A DNA stretch of 54,697 nt, from positions 1 to 54,697 of the IMG/VR virus record IMGVR_UViG_3300046507_000245. The stretch is one strand, 5' to 3'. Below the pieces are notes generated by a model. It was not told the origin of the DNA, made no database searches, and saw nothing but the letters and a program-made list of their open reading frames with translations. This stretch comes from a virus. Both the position numbers and the translations under genes were made by a program. Shown here piece by piece: positions 54,023 through 54,697 of this stretch (position 1 is its first letter; the number at the start of each line of letters is the position of its first letter).

Positions 54023-54465
54023 GCCTCGTCATCGTGCCAACAACGCTGGCCGAGGCAAATGCTTTCGTCTCCCAGCACCATCGCCATCACAAGCCGGTCA
54101 TCGGGCACAAATTCAGCATCGCGGCAGCTGCGGCGGACGTTATCCACGGCGTGGCGATCATCGGCCGCCCGGTTGCTCGTGGCAACGACGACGGCATGAC
54201 ACTGGAGGTCAATCGTTGCTGCACTGACGGCACACGTAACGCCTGCTCGATGCTCTATGGCGCGGCGTGGCGCGCAACTAAGGCAATGGGCTATCGCCGT
54301 CTCATCACCTACACGTTGCCAACCGAGGGCGGCGCAAGCCTACGCGCAGCTGGCTGGACGCTGATCGGAGAGCGTGGTGGCGGCAATTGGAACACACCGG
54401 CACGTCCGCGAATCGATACCGACGCCGCATTGCGCGGTCAGAAACTACTTTGGGAGGCTGCATGA
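54019..54465 (+). CDS. XF1762-like acetyltransferase-fold protein
   Basis: 148 residues. ANAFVSQHHRHHKPVIGHKFSIAA, IIGRPVARGNDDGMTLEVNRCCTDGTRNACSMLYGAAWRATKAMGY and LPTEGGASLRAAGWTLIGERGGGNW match the XF1762 family, a GNAT-like fold common in phages. Substrate unknown. Coupled by ATGA at both ends. Confidence 0.88.
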   Translation: MSLVIVPTTLAEANAFVSQHHRHHKPVIGHKFSIAAAAADVIHGVAIIGRPVARGNDDGMTLEVNRCCTDGTRNACSMLYGAAWRATKAMGYRRLITYTLPTEGGASLRAAGWTLIGERGGGNWNTPARPRIDTDAALRGQKLLWEAA

Positions 54466-54697
54466 CTGATGAACGCAAGAAAACTTCAAGCTGGCATCCT
54501 GATTTCGTTGTTGCGCTGTACGAGAACTCAAACTCTGACAAGCTATACACGATGGATCAAATGCGCGAATACGCCGATGCATTTCATCGCTCACGTGTCG
54601 CCGCATCCCCTGCAGCGCCATCACCTGCGCAGACAGAGCGCGGGGCGTTTGAATGGCCCAAGCTGCCTGCATTCCCGCCCGCCATGTGGACTTGCGG
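54462..54697 (+). CDS. 5' part of the early protein that continues at base 1
   Basis: 78 codons plus two bases up to the window end (MTDERKKTSSWHPDFVVALY ... QTERGAFEWPKLPAFPPAMW). With base 1 the last codon becomes Gly, and the frame continues at base 2 as VLDDERAAI. The linker SPAQTERGAFEW resembles others in this operon. ATGA overlap with the preceding gene. Confidence 0.8.
   Translation, partial: MTDERKKTSSWHPDFVVALYENSNSDKLYTMDQMREYADAFHRSRVAASPAAPSPAQTERGAFEWPKLPAFPPAMWTC

Noticed and set aside
1-54697. CRISPR arrays, insertion sequences, rRNA genes
   Set aside because: No array of regular direct repeats with unique spacers, no transposase, and no rRNA sequence was seen.

Overview
The window reads as one complete temperate phage genome of about 54.7 kb, opened at an arbitrary point. 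Two observations support this. The gene at the right end (from 54462) continues in the same frame into base 1 and ends at 322. An apparently intact attP site (core 3546-3563) lies next to the integrase with phage genes on both sides, as expected for an unintegrated or circularised genome. GC-rich coding with strong third-position bias, the small-gene repertoire, and an att core resembling the 3' end of a GCCCAGG-type (leucine-like) tRNA suggest a host in the Burkholderiaceae. That host call is inference. The virion should be a myovirus: sheath, tube, frameshifted tail chaperone, tape measure, gpD/gpV/gp25/gpJ-like baseplate proteins and fibres. They are joined to a head with a P22-type coat protein, a DUF4055 portal and a separate scaffold.

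Layout. 1-2393: end of the long rightward early operon, finishing with an excisionase-like protein. 2390-3400: integrase on the minus strand. 3401-3858: attP, integrase arm-type repeats, a terminator and a promoter. 3859-7051: rightward accessory module (degenerate HNH protein, AlpA-like regulator, zinc proteins, a minimal ATP-dependent ligase). 35020 down to 7103: leftward block of small membrane genes, terminase, portal, scaffold, coat, tail, baseplate, fibres and lysis genes. It is interrupted by two rightward genes with DNA of their own (a beta-barrel outer-membrane protein at 11961 and a DUF551-like protein at 12759), by an antisense membrane gene at 21494 and by a GIY-YIG endonuclease at 25943. 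35122-35877: short rightward operon. 35878-36558: gene-poor, hairpin-rich DNA. 36559-37876: immunity region with a CI-like repressor (minus) and a Cro-like protein (plus). 37873-54697 and on through base 1: replication initiator with internal iterons, DnaC-like loader, Sak4-like ATPase, SSB-like protein, an HD-family alarmone hydrolase, Gp157, methyltransferases, a VRR-NUC-like nuclease, NinB, a DUF1364 nuclease and many small proteins.

Regulation. A 17-base near-palindrome, GATAC-N7-GTATC, recurs about a dozen times. In most cases it sits between a TTGNNN -35 box and a TATCNT -10 box, so the right arm overlaps the -10. These promoter-operators stand before most transcription units, including isolated accessory genes on both strands. 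This looks like a genome-wide regulon of the CI-like repressor and is the strongest system-level signal here.

Other striking features are a cytosine methyltransferase gene that appears to be dual-coding over about 0.9 kb, an HNH gene flanked by a duplicated methyltransferase 5' end, an antisense gene that exactly fills a gap using shared CATG and CTAG codons, and a canonical -1 slippery site in the tail chaperone.
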